From Bacillus sp. FJAT-27225 (lineage in GTDB: Bacteria; Bacillota; Bacilli; Bacillales; Cytobacillaceae), in contig NZ_MAYU01000002.1 in NCBI RefSeq assembly GCF_001685025.1, forward strand, positions 1 to 50,590: 50,590 bases of DNA. The letters run 5' to 3'. This document shows positions 26,492 to 36,399 of the stretch, piece by piece (within the stretch, counting starts at the first letter, position 1; every line of letters begins with the position of its first letter). The notes under the pieces were generated by a model. That model worked only from the letters and a program-made list of their open reading frames with translations. It did no database searches and was not told where the DNA came from. The position numbers and the translations under genes were made by a program.

Positions 26492-27268
26492 TTGAAAAAG
26501 CAAGATCAGGACGTGCGTGATCTCATTTACGTTCACTTAAATCAAACATCTCAATATGTACTGTCCTGTGGCATAGAATTCCATGAATTTATCACTGCTT
26601 TTTCAGGCTTCCCAAATCATCTACTCTTATTGAAGCATCGATTTGAGGATGGGGAGTTTAACAGCCATACAAGGTTTGAATATGTCACAAAAGATAAGAT
26701 TGGCAGGCTTTCCAAGGAAAATGTGAATGGTTATGGGGATTTTTGCTGGATAGATTTTGCCGAAGAGGCAGTGCTGAACGAACTGAGCGGACAGGAAATT
26801 GCTGAATTGCTTTATCTAGGCCATGCAATGCAGCATTTAAAGCTTCCTTTTTATAATCAGCTAGAGAATAGATTTGTATATTTGGCCCAAGATGATGGCT
26901 GGCTCAATAAAACGTATTATCGTAGCATGATGGACTTCTTTTCGATGCTGAGCTTTGTGATCCCATTGAAAATGGGGAATCTAAAACTTGAAAAAACACT
27001 TTTTGGAATGAAAAAGAAACGGGTTTATCCAATTGTGAATAAAGACCTTCTCTTATCGCTTGTCCCATTTATGAAAGAAGGCATCTGTATTTCTGTGAAG
27101 GATGCGGATTCCCAAAAAGGCAGGATTGAAATCCCGATTTGGATGGTTGGGGATTTTGCACATATGGATGATATGTTTGAGGCATACACAAAAACAGTCC
27201 GTAAGCCATGCCATGCCAAGCTAGTCTTTGATAAAAAACTAAAAGACTGGAAGCTATATGTTATATAA
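26492..27268 (+). CDS. Protein of unknown function
   Basis: I do not recognise this 258-residue protein. It has no signal peptide, membrane span or obvious catalytic motif. It is mixed alpha/beta in character, with aromatic-rich stretches (GYGDFCWIDFAEEAVLNELSG, DDGWLNKTYYRSMMDFFSML) and a basic segment FGMKKKRVYP. It lies alone between mgtE and ddl. The TTG at 26492, reading KKQDQDVRDLIYVHLNQ, has GGAGGG seven bases upstream. The ATG at 26477 overlaps that ribosome site and is less likely. The coding character is convincing: a long frame, normal codon use and a good ribosome site. Confidence 0.75.
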   Translation: MKKQDQDVRDLIYVHLNQTSQYVLSCGIEFHEFITAFSGFPNHLLLLKHRFEDGEFNSHTRFEYVTKDKIGRLSKENVNGYGDFCWIDFAEEAVLNELSGQEIAELLYLGHAMQHLKLPFYNQLENRFVYLAQDDGWLNKTYYRSMMDFFSMLSFVIPLKMGNLKLEKTLFGMKKKRVYPIVNKDLLLSLVPFMKEGICISVKDADSQKGRIEIPIWMVGDFAHMDDMFEAYTKTVRKPCHAKLVFDKKLKDWKLYVI

Positions 27269-27574
27269 CCGGCCAGGCCCAAGGTGGTATCCGGTTAAAC
27301 AGTGCATACATATGAAATTCAAGCCTTGAGATATAGATTTAAGGAGAAGGGCATTTAGGGACGACTTTTTCTTAAAAACTAAGGGTTTCGCCCAATCGCA
27401 TTTTTAATAAACTATAGCAGAGGAACTGAAGAAATCTTAATTTAATTGAAGCGCCCTTAGCGAAAATTAAAAGATTAAACGGATAAGTTCCTCTTAAATA
27501 TTTTAGAGGGAAATCGTTTTTCTCCAGGCTCCCACTTATGTAAAATAAGGTTGAAGAAAATTGGAGGTTGCAGA
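27269..27574. other. Leader region before ddl, no gene seen
   Basis: About 300 AT-rich bases with a TAAAAT near 27541 that could be the -10 element of ddl. No coding frame or riboswitch is recognised. Confidence 0.4.
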
Positions 27575-28645
27575 ATGAAGACTAAACTTGGCTTATTATA
27601 TGGCGGAAAATCCGCCGAGCATAAAGTATCCATGCAAACAGCCATGGCTGTTATTAAAGCACTCGATCTTGAAAAATTTGAAATTAACCCGATCTACATA
27701 ACGGTAGATGGGAATTGGGTAAAAGGGGAACAATTAATGGGCCCGGTTTCTTCCATTGAAGAACTTCAATATAAACCCCTTGAAGGAGGAACAAATCAAT
27801 TTGACCCTTCAATTTTTAAAGGGGAAGATGGTAAGGATCTTGATATCATATTCCCACTCCTTCACGGTCCCAACGGGGAAGACGGCACTGTCCAAGGCCT
27901 GCTTGAACTATTAAACCTTCCCTATGTTGGAAACGGAGTTCTAGCTTCTGCAGCTGGAATGGATAAGGTAGTGATGAAGAATATTTTTGCAGAAGCAGGG
28001 CTTGCCCAAGTTGATTACTCTTCATTCATACGAAGCGAATGGGAAGCAGGAAAAGAAACCGCCTATGAAAAAGTTGAGGAAAAGCTTGGTTATCCTTGCT
28101 TCGTAAAGCCTGCTAATCTTGGCTCAAGTGTTGGGATCAGCAAATGCAAAAACCGTTCTGAGCTTGAGGAAGCTTTTAAAGAGGCTTTTACCTTCGACCG
28201 AAAAATCATTGTAGAAGTCGGTGTCAAAGCCAGGGAAATTGAGGTAGCTGTTCTTGGGAATGATGACCCTAAGGTTTCGATTGCAGGGGAGATTGTTCCC
28301 AAAAAAGATTTTTACGATTACAAGGCCAAATATGAAGACGGCAATACAGCGTTGATTATTCCAGCTGAAATTAGCAATGATACGTACAGCAGGATGAAAG
28401 AAATGGCAGTCAGAGCATACAAAGCGCTTGATTGTTCAGGGCTTGTCAGGGCGGATTTCTTCGTTGCTGAGAATGGAACAGTCCTGATCAATGAAGTAAA
28501 TACAATGCCTGGCTTCACTCCATTCAGCATGTTCCCGCTTCTTTGGAAACATACAGGGATTGATTATCCCGAACTGATTGAGAGACTGGTCAGCCTAGGC
28601 ATGGAAAGGCATGCCGAGAAACAAAAGATTAAATATACATTTTAA
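27575..28645 (+). CDS. ddl: D-alanine--D-alanine ligase
   Basis: Ddl joins two D-alanines with ATP to make the dipeptide that MurF adds to the peptidoglycan precursor. The 356-residue ATP-grasp enzyme has the N-terminal [10 protein letters not shown] motif, the [15 protein letters not shown] loop, [13 protein letters not shown], and the metal-binding [15 protein letters not shown]. The omega-loop reads FYDYKAKY, with the tyrosine expected of D-Ala-D-Ala rather than D-Ala-D-Lac ligases, so intrinsic vancomycin resistance is not suggested. The ATG at 27575 follows GGAGG. murF follows after 56 bases. Confidence 0.96.
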   Translation: MKTKLGLLYGGKSAEHKVSMQTAMAVIKALDLEKFEINPIYITVDGNWVKGEQLMGPVSSIEELQYKPLEGGTNQFDPSIFKGEDGKDLDIIFPLLHGPNGEDGTVQGLLELLNLPYVGNGVLASAAGMDKVVMKNIFAEAGLAQVDYSSFIRSEWEAGKETAYEKVEEKLGYPCFVKPANLGSSVGISKCKNRSELEEAFKEAFTFDRKIIVEVGVKAREIEVAVLGNDDPKVSIAGEIVPKKDFYDYKAKYEDGNTALIIPAEISNDTYSRMKEMAVRAYKALDCSGLVRADFFVAENGTVLINEVNTMPGFTPFSMFPLLWKHTGIDYPELIERLVSLGMERHAEKQKIKYTF

Positions 28646-28656
28646 CAAATGGTGGG

Positions 28657-28684
28657 AGGGACACGCCTAGGCAGTGTCCTTTTT
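28657..28684 (+). terminator. Short terminator-like hairpin between ddl and murF
   Basis: GGACAC (28659-28664) and GTGTCC (28674-28679) form a 6-bp stem followed by five T, only 18 bases before murF. It may reduce read-through from ddl into murF. Confidence 0.5.
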
Positions 28685-28701
28685 GCGATGGGAGGCTCAA
28701 A

Positions 28702-30087
28702 ATGATTTCAAAAACAATAAGAGAAATTACAAAGATGATACCTGTTTCCAATGACATAACAGTATTTGCAGAGAGAGTAATCAGCGGGGTGTCAATCGAC
28801 TCTCGTAAAATTGAGCAAGGAAACTTGTTTGTTCCTTTCAAAGGTGAAAAAGTGGATGGCCATAAATATGTCATTTCGGCAATTGAAAAAGGCGCAGCGG
28901 CTGCCTTTTGGCAAAAGGATGTCCCAAACCCACCGGAAGGCCTGCCAATCTTGATTGTAGATGATTGCTTGGCCGCACTCCAGGAGCTTGCCAGGGCCTA
29001 TTTAAAACAGCTGACAGTTAAGGTTGTCGGTATCACGGGCAGCAATGGAAAAACCACGACAAAAGATATGGTAACAAGCCTGTTATCGCAAAAATACAAA
29101 GTGCAAAAAACAGAAGGCAATTACAATAATCATATTGGCCTGCCTCTTACGGTTCTCCAATTAGATCAGGACACAGAGATGGCTGTCCTTGAGATGGGTA
29201 TGAGTGCGCGTGGTGAGATTTCTTTCCTGACAAAACTCGCTGAGCCGGATGCTGTCATCATTACCAATATAGGGGAAGCACACTTGCTTGACCTCGGCTC
29301 GAGAGAAGCAATTGCTGAAGCGAAGCTTGAAATACTTGAAGGGCTGAAGGAAGGGGGGCTAGCTGTCCTGAATGGGGATGAACCTCTTTTGATGGATAGA
29401 ATTGCAGGCCGGAAAGGTGAGCTGAATATCCAGACGTTTGGGAGAGGCGAGTATAATGATGTCTACCCAATCGATATTATTCAGACTCAAAATGGGAATG
29501 AATTTACTATTAGTGGATCTGAGCAGCGATTCTTTCTGCCGGTTCTTGGAACGCACAATATCATCAATGCATTAAGTGCCATGTTAATTGCACGCCATTT
29601 TTCAGTGTCGTGTGAGGAAATTGCAAGGGGACTGAAAGAAACAAAACTAACACAGATGAGAATGGAAATGACAGAGGGGAGCAACGGTGAGAAAATCATT
29701 AATGATGCTTATAACGCAAGCCCTACGTCCATGAAGGCTGCGATAGACCTTGTTGCCAACCTGCCTGGATATACCAAAAAAGTGCTTGTACTGGGGGACA
29801 TGTTGGAGCTGGGGCCGCTGGAGGAAGAGTATCATAATAAAATTGGTGAAACAATTGATCCCGAAAAGGTTCATCTTCTGTTTACGTTTGGAGAACTTGG
29901 TGCCCGTATTGCGGAAGGGGCGAGGAAAGTTCTTGGTGAAGGAAAGGTGTATTCGTTCTCGAGCAAGGAAATGCTGAGTAAAGAATTAAAAAACCATACA
30001 GATAAACAAACTCTTGTTTTAGTTAAAGCATCAAGGGGAATGAGATTAGAGGAAGTCGTCGCTTCATTGCAGAAAAAAGAGGAATAA
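28702..30087 (+). CDS. murF: UDP-N-acetylmuramoyl-tripeptide--D-alanyl-D-alanine ligase MurF
   Basis: MurF adds D-Ala-D-Ala to UDP-MurNAc-tripeptide, completing the cytoplasmic peptidoglycan precursor. The 461-residue Mur ligase has the N-terminal domain with GVSIDSRKIEQGNLFVPFKG. The ATP loop GITGSNGKTTTKDM lies at about 110-123. The central motif LEMGMSARGEI and the C-terminal NDAYNASPTSMKAAID and VLGDMLELG complete the Mur signature. The ATG follows GGGAGGCTC. It lies directly after ddl, whose product it uses. Confidence 0.96.
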   Translation: MISKTIREITKMIPVSNDITVFAERVISGVSIDSRKIEQGNLFVPFKGEKVDGHKYVISAIEKGAAAAFWQKDVPNPPEGLPILIVDDCLAALQELARAYLKQLTVKVVGITGSNGKTTTKDMVTSLLSQKYKVQKTEGNYNNHIGLPLTVLQLDQDTEMAVLEMGMSARGEISFLTKLAEPDAVIITNIGEAHLLDLGSREAIAEAKLEILEGLKEGGLAVLNGDEPLLMDRIAGRKGELNIQTFGRGEYNDVYPIDIIQTQNGNEFTISGSEQRFFLPVLGTHNIINALSAMLIARHFSVSCEEIARGLKETKLTQMRMEMTEGSNGEKIINDAYNASPTSMKAAIDLVANLPGYTKKVLVLGDMLELGPLEEEYHNKIGETIDPEKVHLLFTFGELGARIAEGARKVLGEGKVYSFSSKEMLSKELKNHTDKQTLVLVKASRGMRLEEVVASLQKKEE

Positions 30088-30167
30088 TAGCTTACAGACC
30101 GCAGCATCCCTGCTATTTTCTCAACTAAATTACTTTTAAAAATCCTTTGCCTGGGAGTGAAACATAC

Positions 30168-30881
30168 ATGATAGGCTGCTTGTGCATTCACGGTTTTACA
30201 GGGAGCCCCTATGAGGTAGAGCCCCTGGTAGAGTATTTAATGGAGGCACATCCAGACTGGAAATTCCGGGTGCCGACTTTACCGGGCCACGGAGAAACTC
30301 TTTCATTAAGAGGGGTTATCTTCCAGGAATGGATTGACCACGCAGAAAGTGAGTATCTCGAACTTGCAGCTACATGCGAGACGATTTACGTAATCGGCTT
30401 TTCGATGGGCGGGATGATTTCCAGCTACATAGCCGCGAATCATAAAGTTGATAAGCTCGTTCTTCTCAGTGCTGCTGCCTATTATTTGAATCCAAAGCAA
30501 ATGGCACTGGAAATCAAAGAGTTTGCGCGGGACTTGGTTAATGGAAACCTTGCTGAAAATGAATTATTTTTGCGTTATAAACAAAAAATAACTCAGACTC
30601 CCCTTTCCGCTGCTATACAGTTCCAAAGGTTGGTGAGCTATGTGCGTCCACAGCTCGGATTAATTGAGGTTCCTACCCTTATCGCCCAAGGGGAATCAGA
30701 TGGATTGGTTCCCCCAAAAAGTGCCGAATATCTGTACGAGACGATTCCGGCAAAACAAAAACGATTGACTTATATCAAAGGTTCAGCCCATCATATTTGC
30801 CATTGCCAGGAAAGAGTTGCCCTTTTTTCCGAGGTCGAAACATTTTTGCAGGAAATGCCTGAAATGTCCCTATCCAACTAG
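30168..30881 (+). CDS. Carboxylesterase / alpha-beta hydrolase (Est30-like)
   Basis: This is a cytoplasmic serine esterase of 237 residues in the size range of Est30/YvaK enzymes. The catalytic triad is visible: Ser79 in GFSMGG, Asp in QGESDGLVP and His in GSAHHICH. The oxyanion loop is HGFTGSPYE near the N-terminus. I chose the ATG at 30168 with GGGAGTGA upstream; a TTG seven codons earlier has no site. The substrate is unknown, probably short-chain esters. It lies between murF and cshA. Confidence 0.88.
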   Translation: MIGCLCIHGFTGSPYEVEPLVEYLMEAHPDWKFRVPTLPGHGETLSLRGVIFQEWIDHAESEYLELAATCETIYVIGFSMGGMISSYIAANHKVDKLVLLSAAAYYLNPKQMALEIKEFARDLVNGNLAENELFLRYKQKITQTPLSAAIQFQRLVSYVRPQLGLIEVPTLIAQGESDGLVPPKSAEYLYETIPAKQKRLTYIKGSAHHICHCQERVALFSEVETFLQEMPEMSLSN

Positions 30882-30954
30882 GGGGCGCTTAATTGCATTA
30901 AACCGGCAAAGATGGTATGATTACACTCAACGTGTCTAAAAGTTCGTCATTACA

Positions 30955-30987
30955 GGGCATACTCCTATGAGGAGAATGTCTTTTTTT
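30955..30987 (+). terminator. Terminator after the esterase gene
   Basis: GGCATACTCC and GGAGAATGTC pair with one mismatch and one G-U around a short loop, followed by seven T. Confidence 0.78.
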
Positions 30988-31091
30988 GCTAAAATAGAGA
31001 AGTGATGGGTTAGGATTAACCTCTTATGTGAATTCAGGACGTTTTTCTGCACGTAAACTATAGAGTTTTACAAGAAGGAGAATGAATAACA

Positions 31092-32585
31092 TTGACCAAG
31101 TTTGAAGATTTGGGCTTGAGCCAGCAGACCCTCAAAGCTGTTTTGAAAATGGGTTTTGAAGAAGCAACGCCAATTCAGGCTGAAACAATTCCGCTAAGCA
31201 TGGAAAACAAGGATTTGATTGGACAGGCACAAACAGGTACCGGGAAGACCGCCGCTTTCGGAATTCCGCTTGTTGAAAAAATCAACATCTCCAACCATGC
31301 TGTACAAGGAATTATTATTGCACCGACTCGGGAACTTGCAATCCAGGTTTCAGAAGAACTATATAAAATAGGTTCTGGCAAACGTGTCCAGGTCCTGCCT
31401 ATTTACGGTGGCCAGGATATCAGCCGCCAAATCCGGTCATTAAAGAAAGGCCCGCACATCGTTGTTGGAACACCAGGCCGTTTGATTGACCATATTAACC
31501 GGAAAACTCTTCGCCTTGACCAGGTTCATACCGCTATTTTGGATGAAGCGGATGAAATGCTGAATATGGGCTTCATTGAGGATATTGAAGCAATTCTTGC
31601 CGAGATTCCGGCAGAACGCCAAACCCTTTTATTCTCAGCTACAATGCCGGCTCCGATCCAGAGGATGGCAGAGAAGTTCATGCGTGACCCTCAGGTTATC
31701 CGTGTAAAAACAAAGGAAATGACGGTTCCTTTAATTGAACAGTACTATGTTGAAGTTCAAGAGAAGAATAAATTTGATGTCCTAACAAGACTTCTTGACA
31801 TACAATCGCCTGAATTGGCCATTGTTTTCGGCCGTACTAAGCGCCGTGTCGACGAGCTTGCTGAGGCCCTAACCTTAAGAGGCTATGTTGCGGAAGGAAT
31901 TCACGGTGACCTTACTCAGGCTAAGCGTATGTCCGTCTTGCGAAAGTTCAAAGAAGGGACAATCGAGGTCTTGGTTGCAACGGATGTTGCGGCACGTGGT
32001 TTGGATATTTCCGGTGTAACTCATGTGTACAATTTTGATATTCCACAAGACCCTGAGTCATATGTTCACCGCATTGGCCGAACAGGCCGTGCAGGGAAAA
32101 CGGGTATGGCCCTTACATTCGTGACCCCTCGTGAAAAGTCCTATCTTTCTGTTGTAGAACGCACTACCAAGCGAAAGATGGAGCGGATGAAGCCGCCAAC
32201 TCTTGATGAGGCGCTCGAAGGACAGCAAAGGGCAGTGATTGATCGTATAAATCAAACGATTGAGGATAACAATCTTCAGTTTTATTCTCAAGCCGCGGCA
32301 GAGTTGCTCGAAGATCACGATGCCTCAACTGTTGTTGCAGCTGTATTGAAAATGTTGACCAAAGAACCTGATACGACTCCAGTTAAGCTTACGGAAGAAT
32401 CCCCTCTTCCACAAAGAAGGGACAGGGATCGCAAGCCGTATGACCGGAGAAGGACTGGTGATGCAAAAGGCGGATATGATCGCCGGAAAAAAGGTTCATA
32501 TGGCGCTCGTGGCGGAGAAAAACGCCCGTATGAGAAACGGACAGGCTCCAAACAGCGCAGCTATAATAATTCAAAATTTGAATAA
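31092..32585 (+). CDS. cshA: DEAD-box ATP-dependent RNA helicase CshA
   Basis: CshA unwinds RNA in the degradosome, ribosome assembly and cold adaptation. The 497-residue protein has the Q motif [14 protein letters not shown], motif I AQTGTGKT, Ia PTRELAIQ, Ib TPGR, II DEAD, III SAT, and C-terminal [13 protein letters not shown]. The last 75 residues are a basic Arg/Lys/Gly/Tyr-rich tail ([15 protein letters not shown]) typical of CshA. The TTG start, reading TKFEDLGLS, follows AAGGAG and matches the family N-terminus. It is a single gene with a long leader and a strong terminator. Confidence 0.95.
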   Translation: MTKFEDLGLSQQTLKAVLKMGFEEATPIQAETIPLSMENKDLIGQAQTGTGKTAAFGIPLVEKINISNHAVQGIIIAPTRELAIQVSEELYKIGSGKRVQVLPIYGGQDISRQIRSLKKGPHIVVGTPGRLIDHINRKTLRLDQVHTAILDEADEMLNMGFIEDIEAILAEIPAERQTLLFSATMPAPIQRMAEKFMRDPQVIRVKTKEMTVPLIEQYYVEVQEKNKFDVLTRLLDIQSPELAIVFGRTKRRVDELAEALTLRGYVAEGIHGDLTQAKRMSVLRKFKEGTIEVLVATDVAARGLDISGVTHVYNFDIPQDPESYVHRIGRTGRAGKTGMALTFVTPREKSYLSVVERTTKRKMERMKPPTLDEALEGQQRAVIDRINQTIEDNNLQFYSQAAAELLEDHDASTVVAAVLKMLTKEPDTTPVKLTEESPLPQRRDRDRKPYDRRRTGDAKGGYDRRKKGSYGARGGEKRPYEKRTGSKQRSYNNSKFE

Positions 32586-32595
32586 TAAACAAATG

Positions 32596-32628
32596 AAAGC
32601 ACAGGTGAAATTCGCCTGTGCTTTTTTT
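32596..32628 (+). terminator. Terminator after cshA
   Basis: AAAGCACAGG and CCTGTGCTTT form a 10-bp stem with a short loop, followed by seven T. Confidence 0.88.
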
Positions 32629-32718
32629 GGTAAAATGCTTCTTTTTCCTTAAGAAACATGTTTTTCATCCCGGTAAGGAATAGTAACAGTATAGACCTTC
32701 TTGGAATGGAGAAAGAAT

Positions 32719-33684
32719 ATGACAATCGTAAGGTTAGGCTATGTAGCAATGAGTACCACACTTCCACACTGCTCGCCATCGCAAACGATGACATTTGCAC
32801 AGTTCCAGCGGCTAAAGGACCGTGATGCTGCCATCCGTAAGCTAGAGCGGATTGCGCAGTCAAATCTGGACAACTGTTTAAGGCTCCTTAGGCACAACCT
32901 GGCTAATGATATCCGTTTTTTTCGCTTGACCTCCAGGCTTGTGCCGCTCGCTAATCATGAAGAGCTTGATGATTGGGACTATATCACCCCATTGAAAGAG
33001 GGTTTCACAGAAATCGCCAATTTCCTAAAAGAGCATCCTATCAGAGTTGATTTTCATCCTGACCATTTTGTTGTTCTTAATACAAATAAACAAGATATTT
33101 TGAGAACATCCATTCAGACTCTTGGTATGCACTATCGCTTTTTAAAAGAGATGGGGGTCCCTGTGGAGCATCGCTGTGTCATCCATATAGGCGGAGGCTA
33201 TGCAGATAAGGAAAAGGCGCTTGAGATGTTCATCCATAACTGGGGGTATATACCTCAGCGTCTACAGTCAATGATTATGCTCGAAAACGATGATACGACC
33301 TTTACCTTAAAGGAATGCCTGTATCTATGTGAAAAACTTGGGGTTCCTTGTGTGTTTGATTATCATCACCATCTTGTTCACAATGAGGGTGATGATTGGG
33401 AGCAGAATTGGACTCGTGTCGTTTCCTCCTGGTCATGGTCAAGTCTTCCTGTTAAAATGCATATCTCCAGCCCGAAATCACAACGGGAATATCGGGCTCA
33501 TGCCGACTTTATCGATCCAAAAATGTTTTTGGAATTTCTGCATGGAATAAAAGGATCAGTTCCCGAATTGGATTGCATGATCGAAGCTAAGGCGAAGGAT
33601 GCCGCCTTGTTTAAATTAATGGGAGACCTAAAATCGGAGGCTGGAATTGAAATAATAGATGGTGCATCATTCTATATGAACTAG
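32719..33684 (+). CDS. uvsE: UV damage endonuclease UvsE
   Basis: UvsE (UVDE) nicks DNA immediately 5' of UV photoproducts in an excision pathway independent of UvrABC. The 321-residue protein is a TIM-barrel metal enzyme. Family motifs are RLGYVAMSTTL at the N-terminus, RFFRLTSRLVPL, VDFHPDHFVVLN, VIHIGGGYADKEKA, LENDD and FDYHHH, supplying metal-binding His, Glu and Asp. I chose the ATG at 32719 with GGAG upstream rather than a TTG six codons earlier. In B. subtilis the homologue is at another locus, so this position is a lineage difference. Confidence 0.92.
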   Translation: MTIVRLGYVAMSTTLPHCSPSQTMTFAQFQRLKDRDAAIRKLERIAQSNLDNCLRLLRHNLANDIRFFRLTSRLVPLANHEELDDWDYITPLKEGFTEIANFLKEHPIRVDFHPDHFVVLNTNKQDILRTSIQTLGMHYRFLKEMGVPVEHRCVIHIGGGYADKEKALEMFIHNWGYIPQRLQSMIMLENDDTTFTLKECLYLCEKLGVPCVFDYHHHLVHNEGDDWEQNWTRVVSSWSWSSLPVKMHISSPKSQREYRAHADFIDPKMFLEFLHGIKGSVPELDCMIEAKAKDAALFKLMGDLKSEAGIEIIDGASFYMN

Positions 33685-33759
33685 AACCAAATTTTTTCCG
33701 TGCTAGTGTCACGCCCCTTCGTTATACTTAAAGATAGATTACATAAACGGAGGATACCC

Positions 33760-34239
33760 ATGATATCACGGCCTGAAACAAGGATTTCTGAAAAAGCACT
33801 TAAAGTTTGGAGAATATCAAATGGGATCATTGCAGCATGTGCTTGGTCGGTTCTGGTAACGGTTGCATCCCTTTTCTTTATTTTTGATTGGCCTCTCTGG
33901 ATATTGGCACTGCTGGTATTGCTTGAGCTAATCCATACCATCCTATCAGTTATTGTATTCCCTGGAATTCGGTGGAGACGGTGGCGGTATGAGGTTCGTG
34001 AACAAGAGATTGAACTTCAGCAAGGTTTATTTGTTGTTCAGCGCACACTAATCCCAATGGTCCGTGTTCAGCATGTCGATACATTCCAGGGTCCGATTCT
34101 TCGGAAATATAATTTGGCAACTGTGATGATATCTACAGCTGCGACAACTCATGAAATCCCTGCCCTTGAGGAAGCAGAGGCAGAAGGTTTGAGGGTACAA
34201 ATATCAAGGTTGGCGAGGGTGACTGACGATGATGTTTGA
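33760..34239 (+). CDS. ydbS: PH-domain-like membrane protein YdbS
   Basis: The 159-residue membrane protein has two spans (about 23-45 and 48-66) and one bacterial PH-like (bPH_2/DUF304) domain containing YEVREQEIELQQGLFVVQRTLIPMVRVQHVD. The length equals the B. subtilis protein. It is translated together with ydbT, which overlaps its end. In B. subtilis ydbST is a sigma-W target linked to antimicrobial-peptide resistance. No sigma-W promoter is evident just upstream here. The ATG at 33760 follows CGGAGGAT; earlier in-frame codons lack a site. Confidence 0.88.
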   Translation: MISRPETRISEKALKVWRISNGIIAACAWSVLVTVASLFFIFDWPLWILALLVLLELIHTILSVIVFPGIRWRRWRYEVREQEIELQQGLFVVQRTLIPMVRVQHVDTFQGPILRKYNLATVMISTAATTHEIPALEEAEAEGLRVQISRLARVTDDDV

Positions 34240-35674
34240 ACCAAAGCGGCTTCATCCCGCATCTGCTGCAATTATTTCCATTAAAAAGTTGAAAGAGCTG
34301 ATTGTACCGGCCGTAGCGTTCCTTTTGTTCGGTTCAAGTGGTGGCGGGCGGAGAATAGTCCTTATCCTTTTTGCAATTATCGGCGTTCTAGTAGCAATTG
34401 TAAGCGGGATTTTAACCTGGCTCCGGTTTACTTATAGAATAGAGGAAAATGAACTAAAGCTGGAATACGGGATTTTTATTAGAAAGAAACGATACATACC
34501 GCTTGAACGGATTCAAAGTATTGATCAGTCCGAGGGGATTTTTCATCGCCCATTCGGCTTAGTGCAGATTAAAATTGAAACCGCTGGCGGGGGCACTGGG
34601 AGTGAGGCCACGGAAGCGGAGTTAACTGCAATCACTAGGAAGGAAGCCGAGGCTTTAGAGGAAGCAATCTTTTCTGGAAGAAAATTCGCTGGCACAAGCA
34701 ATGAAGCGGAAACTAAACATGTTGATCATGTCATTTATACGCTGTCACCGCCTTTGTTGCTTTTAATGGCATCCACTTCGGGTGGAATTGGCGTTGTTAT
34801 ATCAGCGGTTTTTGCTTTATTTTCTCAATTTGATGAATTCATACCGTATAAAAGAATTTTCAGCGAGGTTGAAACAATTATTGCTAATGGAGTAATTTTT
34901 GTTTCAATCCTAATATTTTTGGGGTTTCTTATTGCGTGGATACTGGCAATTGCCGGAACAATGATTAAATACGGAAACTATGTAGTAATGAAAACAAATG
35001 ATGATTTAATCATTTCCCGTGGTTTACTTGAAAAAAGGAAAATGACGATTCCTCTAAAGAGGATTCAGGCCATTCAAATTACCCAAAACCCTTTGAGGGA
35101 ACTGTTTGGCTATGCTTCAGTGCAGGTAGAGAGCGCTGGGGGTTCAGCGGTGGATAAGGATAGTGCAAAGGTTCTTCTTTTACCACTTGTAAAGGTAAGT
35201 GAAATTGAAAGGATTCTGGGCGGACAGTTGCCTTCTTACCATTTTAATACAAATCTTGTTCGGATTCCAAAAAGGGCGCTGGTCCGATATGCGGTCAGGA
35301 GCATGCTGTATACATTGCCTATTGCGGCGGCAGCCATATTTTTACTAAGGCCATGGGGTTATCTTGCTTTATTGCTCCCTATCCTGGGGGTAGTCTGGGC
35401 CTATATTTGCTATCGCTCAGCCGGTTGGGGGGTAAGTGGAAGACAGTTGAGCCTGCGATTTAGAATTGTTTCCAAAACAACTGTTTATTTGTTGAAAAAT
35501 AAAATTCAATCCTTGGATATGAGTGAAAGCTATTTTCAAAAACGAAAGCAGCTTGCACGAGTCGACGCTTATGCAAAGTCGGGGTTCGGCATTGCGGGAG
35601 GTGGAGTGCGCGATTTGGATGCTGCTGACGCACTTTTCATTTATACCTGGTATTCACAGAATGAATTGAAATAA
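34229..35674 (+). CDS. ydbT: PH-domain-like membrane protein YdbT
   Basis: The 481-residue partner of YdbS has three bPH_2 domains, visible as three variants of the same motif: YRIEENELKLEYGIFIRKKRYIPLERIQSID, VVMKTNDDLIISRGLLEKRKMTIPLKRIQAI and a third near RIVSKTTVYLLKNKIQSLDM. These are separated by paired membrane spans. The start ATG at 34229 overlaps ydbS by 11 bases, a sign of translational coupling. Function is inferred to be in membrane stress resistance; no enzymatic motif is present. Confidence 0.88.
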   Translation: MMFEPKRLHPASAAIISIKKLKELIVPAVAFLLFGSSGGGRRIVLILFAIIGVLVAIVSGILTWLRFTYRIEENELKLEYGIFIRKKRYIPLERIQSIDQSEGIFHRPFGLVQIKIETAGGGTGSEATEAELTAITRKEAEALEEAIFSGRKFAGTSNEAETKHVDHVIYTLSPPLLLLMASTSGGIGVVISAVFALFSQFDEFIPYKRIFSEVETIIANGVIFVSILIFLGFLIAWILAIAGTMIKYGNYVVMKTNDDLIISRGLLEKRKMTIPLKRIQAIQITQNPLRELFGYASVQVESAGGSAVDKDSAKVLLLPLVKVSEIERILGGQLPSYHFNTNLVRIPKRALVRYAVRSMLYTLPIAAAAIFLLRPWGYLALLLPILGVVWAYICYRSAGWGVSGRQLSLRFRIVSKTTVYLLKNKIQSLDMSESYFQKRKQLARVDAYAKSGFGIAGGGVRDLDAADALFIYTWYSQNELK

Positions 35675-35710
35675 AAGATGGCCGCTCCTAATTTAGTGGA
35701 GCGGCCATCT
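35670..35710. terminator. Bidirectional terminator between ydbT and the rhomboid gene
   Basis: AGATGGCCGCTCC and GGAGCGGCCATCT form a perfect 13-bp stem with a 9-nt loop. The reverse strand continues TTTTATTTC, giving a clear terminator for the rhomboid gene; the forward side has a weaker tail. Confidence 0.82.
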
Positions 35711-35712
35711 CT

Positions 35713-36294
35713 CTACCGTTTCGAAGAAGCGCCGATTAAGAAGCCGGCTAAAATGCCAAACACATGGGCAGTAATGTTAATGTTGGGCTGAAAAAAGGTC
35801 ATGACAACAGAAATGGCGGCGATCGTTAAAATAATCTGGCTATCCGATTGGGACATCCTGTTTTTCTTATAGAGAACAATGGCAACATAATATCCGAATA
35901 AGCCAAATATCGCTCCACTGGATCCAACATGACTAAATGAGAGAGGCTCAAGAATAAAGGTTGCCACATTAGCGGCAATCCCGGAGAGAAGATAGACGAA
36001 AACAAACTTGCCGCGGCCAAGCATCCTTTCGAGGCCAGGGCCGAATAAAACAAGCGAAAAACAATTAAATAACAAATGTGAAAATCCGCCATGCATAAAA
36101 ATTGGAGTGACGAGTCTCCACCATTCTCCCTCAGCTATATATAGGTTTACGCCTGTTAAACGCTCCATAATCCAATAGTTTGGGAGGAATGGCAATTCCG
36201 TCGAAAGGTAGATAACGATATTAACAGCAATGATTGCGGACACGATTGGATAGAAACGGATAAACTGGCCGAGACTCTCAGTCCTCGTAAACAT
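35713..36294 (-). CDS. ydcA: Rhomboid-family intramembrane serine protease YdcA
   Basis: This membrane protease of 193 residues has about six spans. The catalytic serine is in HVGSSGAIFG (G-x-S-G) and the catalytic histidine in NITAHVFGILAGF. The L1-loop and second-span signature EWWRLVTPIFMHGGFSHLLFNCFSL is also present. I chose the ATG at 36294 because AAGGAGTG lies eight bases upstream; the GTG at 36303 lies inside that site. It is encoded on the reverse strand within the conserved ydbT-acpS interval. The substrate is unknown. Confidence 0.93.
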   Translation of the reverse strand: MFTRTESLGQFIRFYPIVSAIIAVNIVIYLSTELPFLPNYWIMERLTGVNLYIAEGEWWRLVTPIFMHGGFSHLLFNCFSLVLFGPGLERMLGRGKFVFVYLLSGIAANVATFILEPLSFSHVGSSGAIFGLFGYYVAIVLYKKNRMSQSDSQIILTIAAISVVMTFFQPNINITAHVFGILAGFLIGASSKR

Positions 36295-36399
36295 GTGGCC
36301 CACTCCTTTAGCGAATGACTTTTTCGGTGATTGCCTTTTATAGCATTCTATTCTTAGAACTTAACCATAAGTTCTGGTTTGCGATAATAGAACAGTTGA

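Noticed and set aside
27266-27295. AACCGG/CCGGTT hairpin after the unrecognised gene
   Set aside because: There is no T tract and the loop is long.
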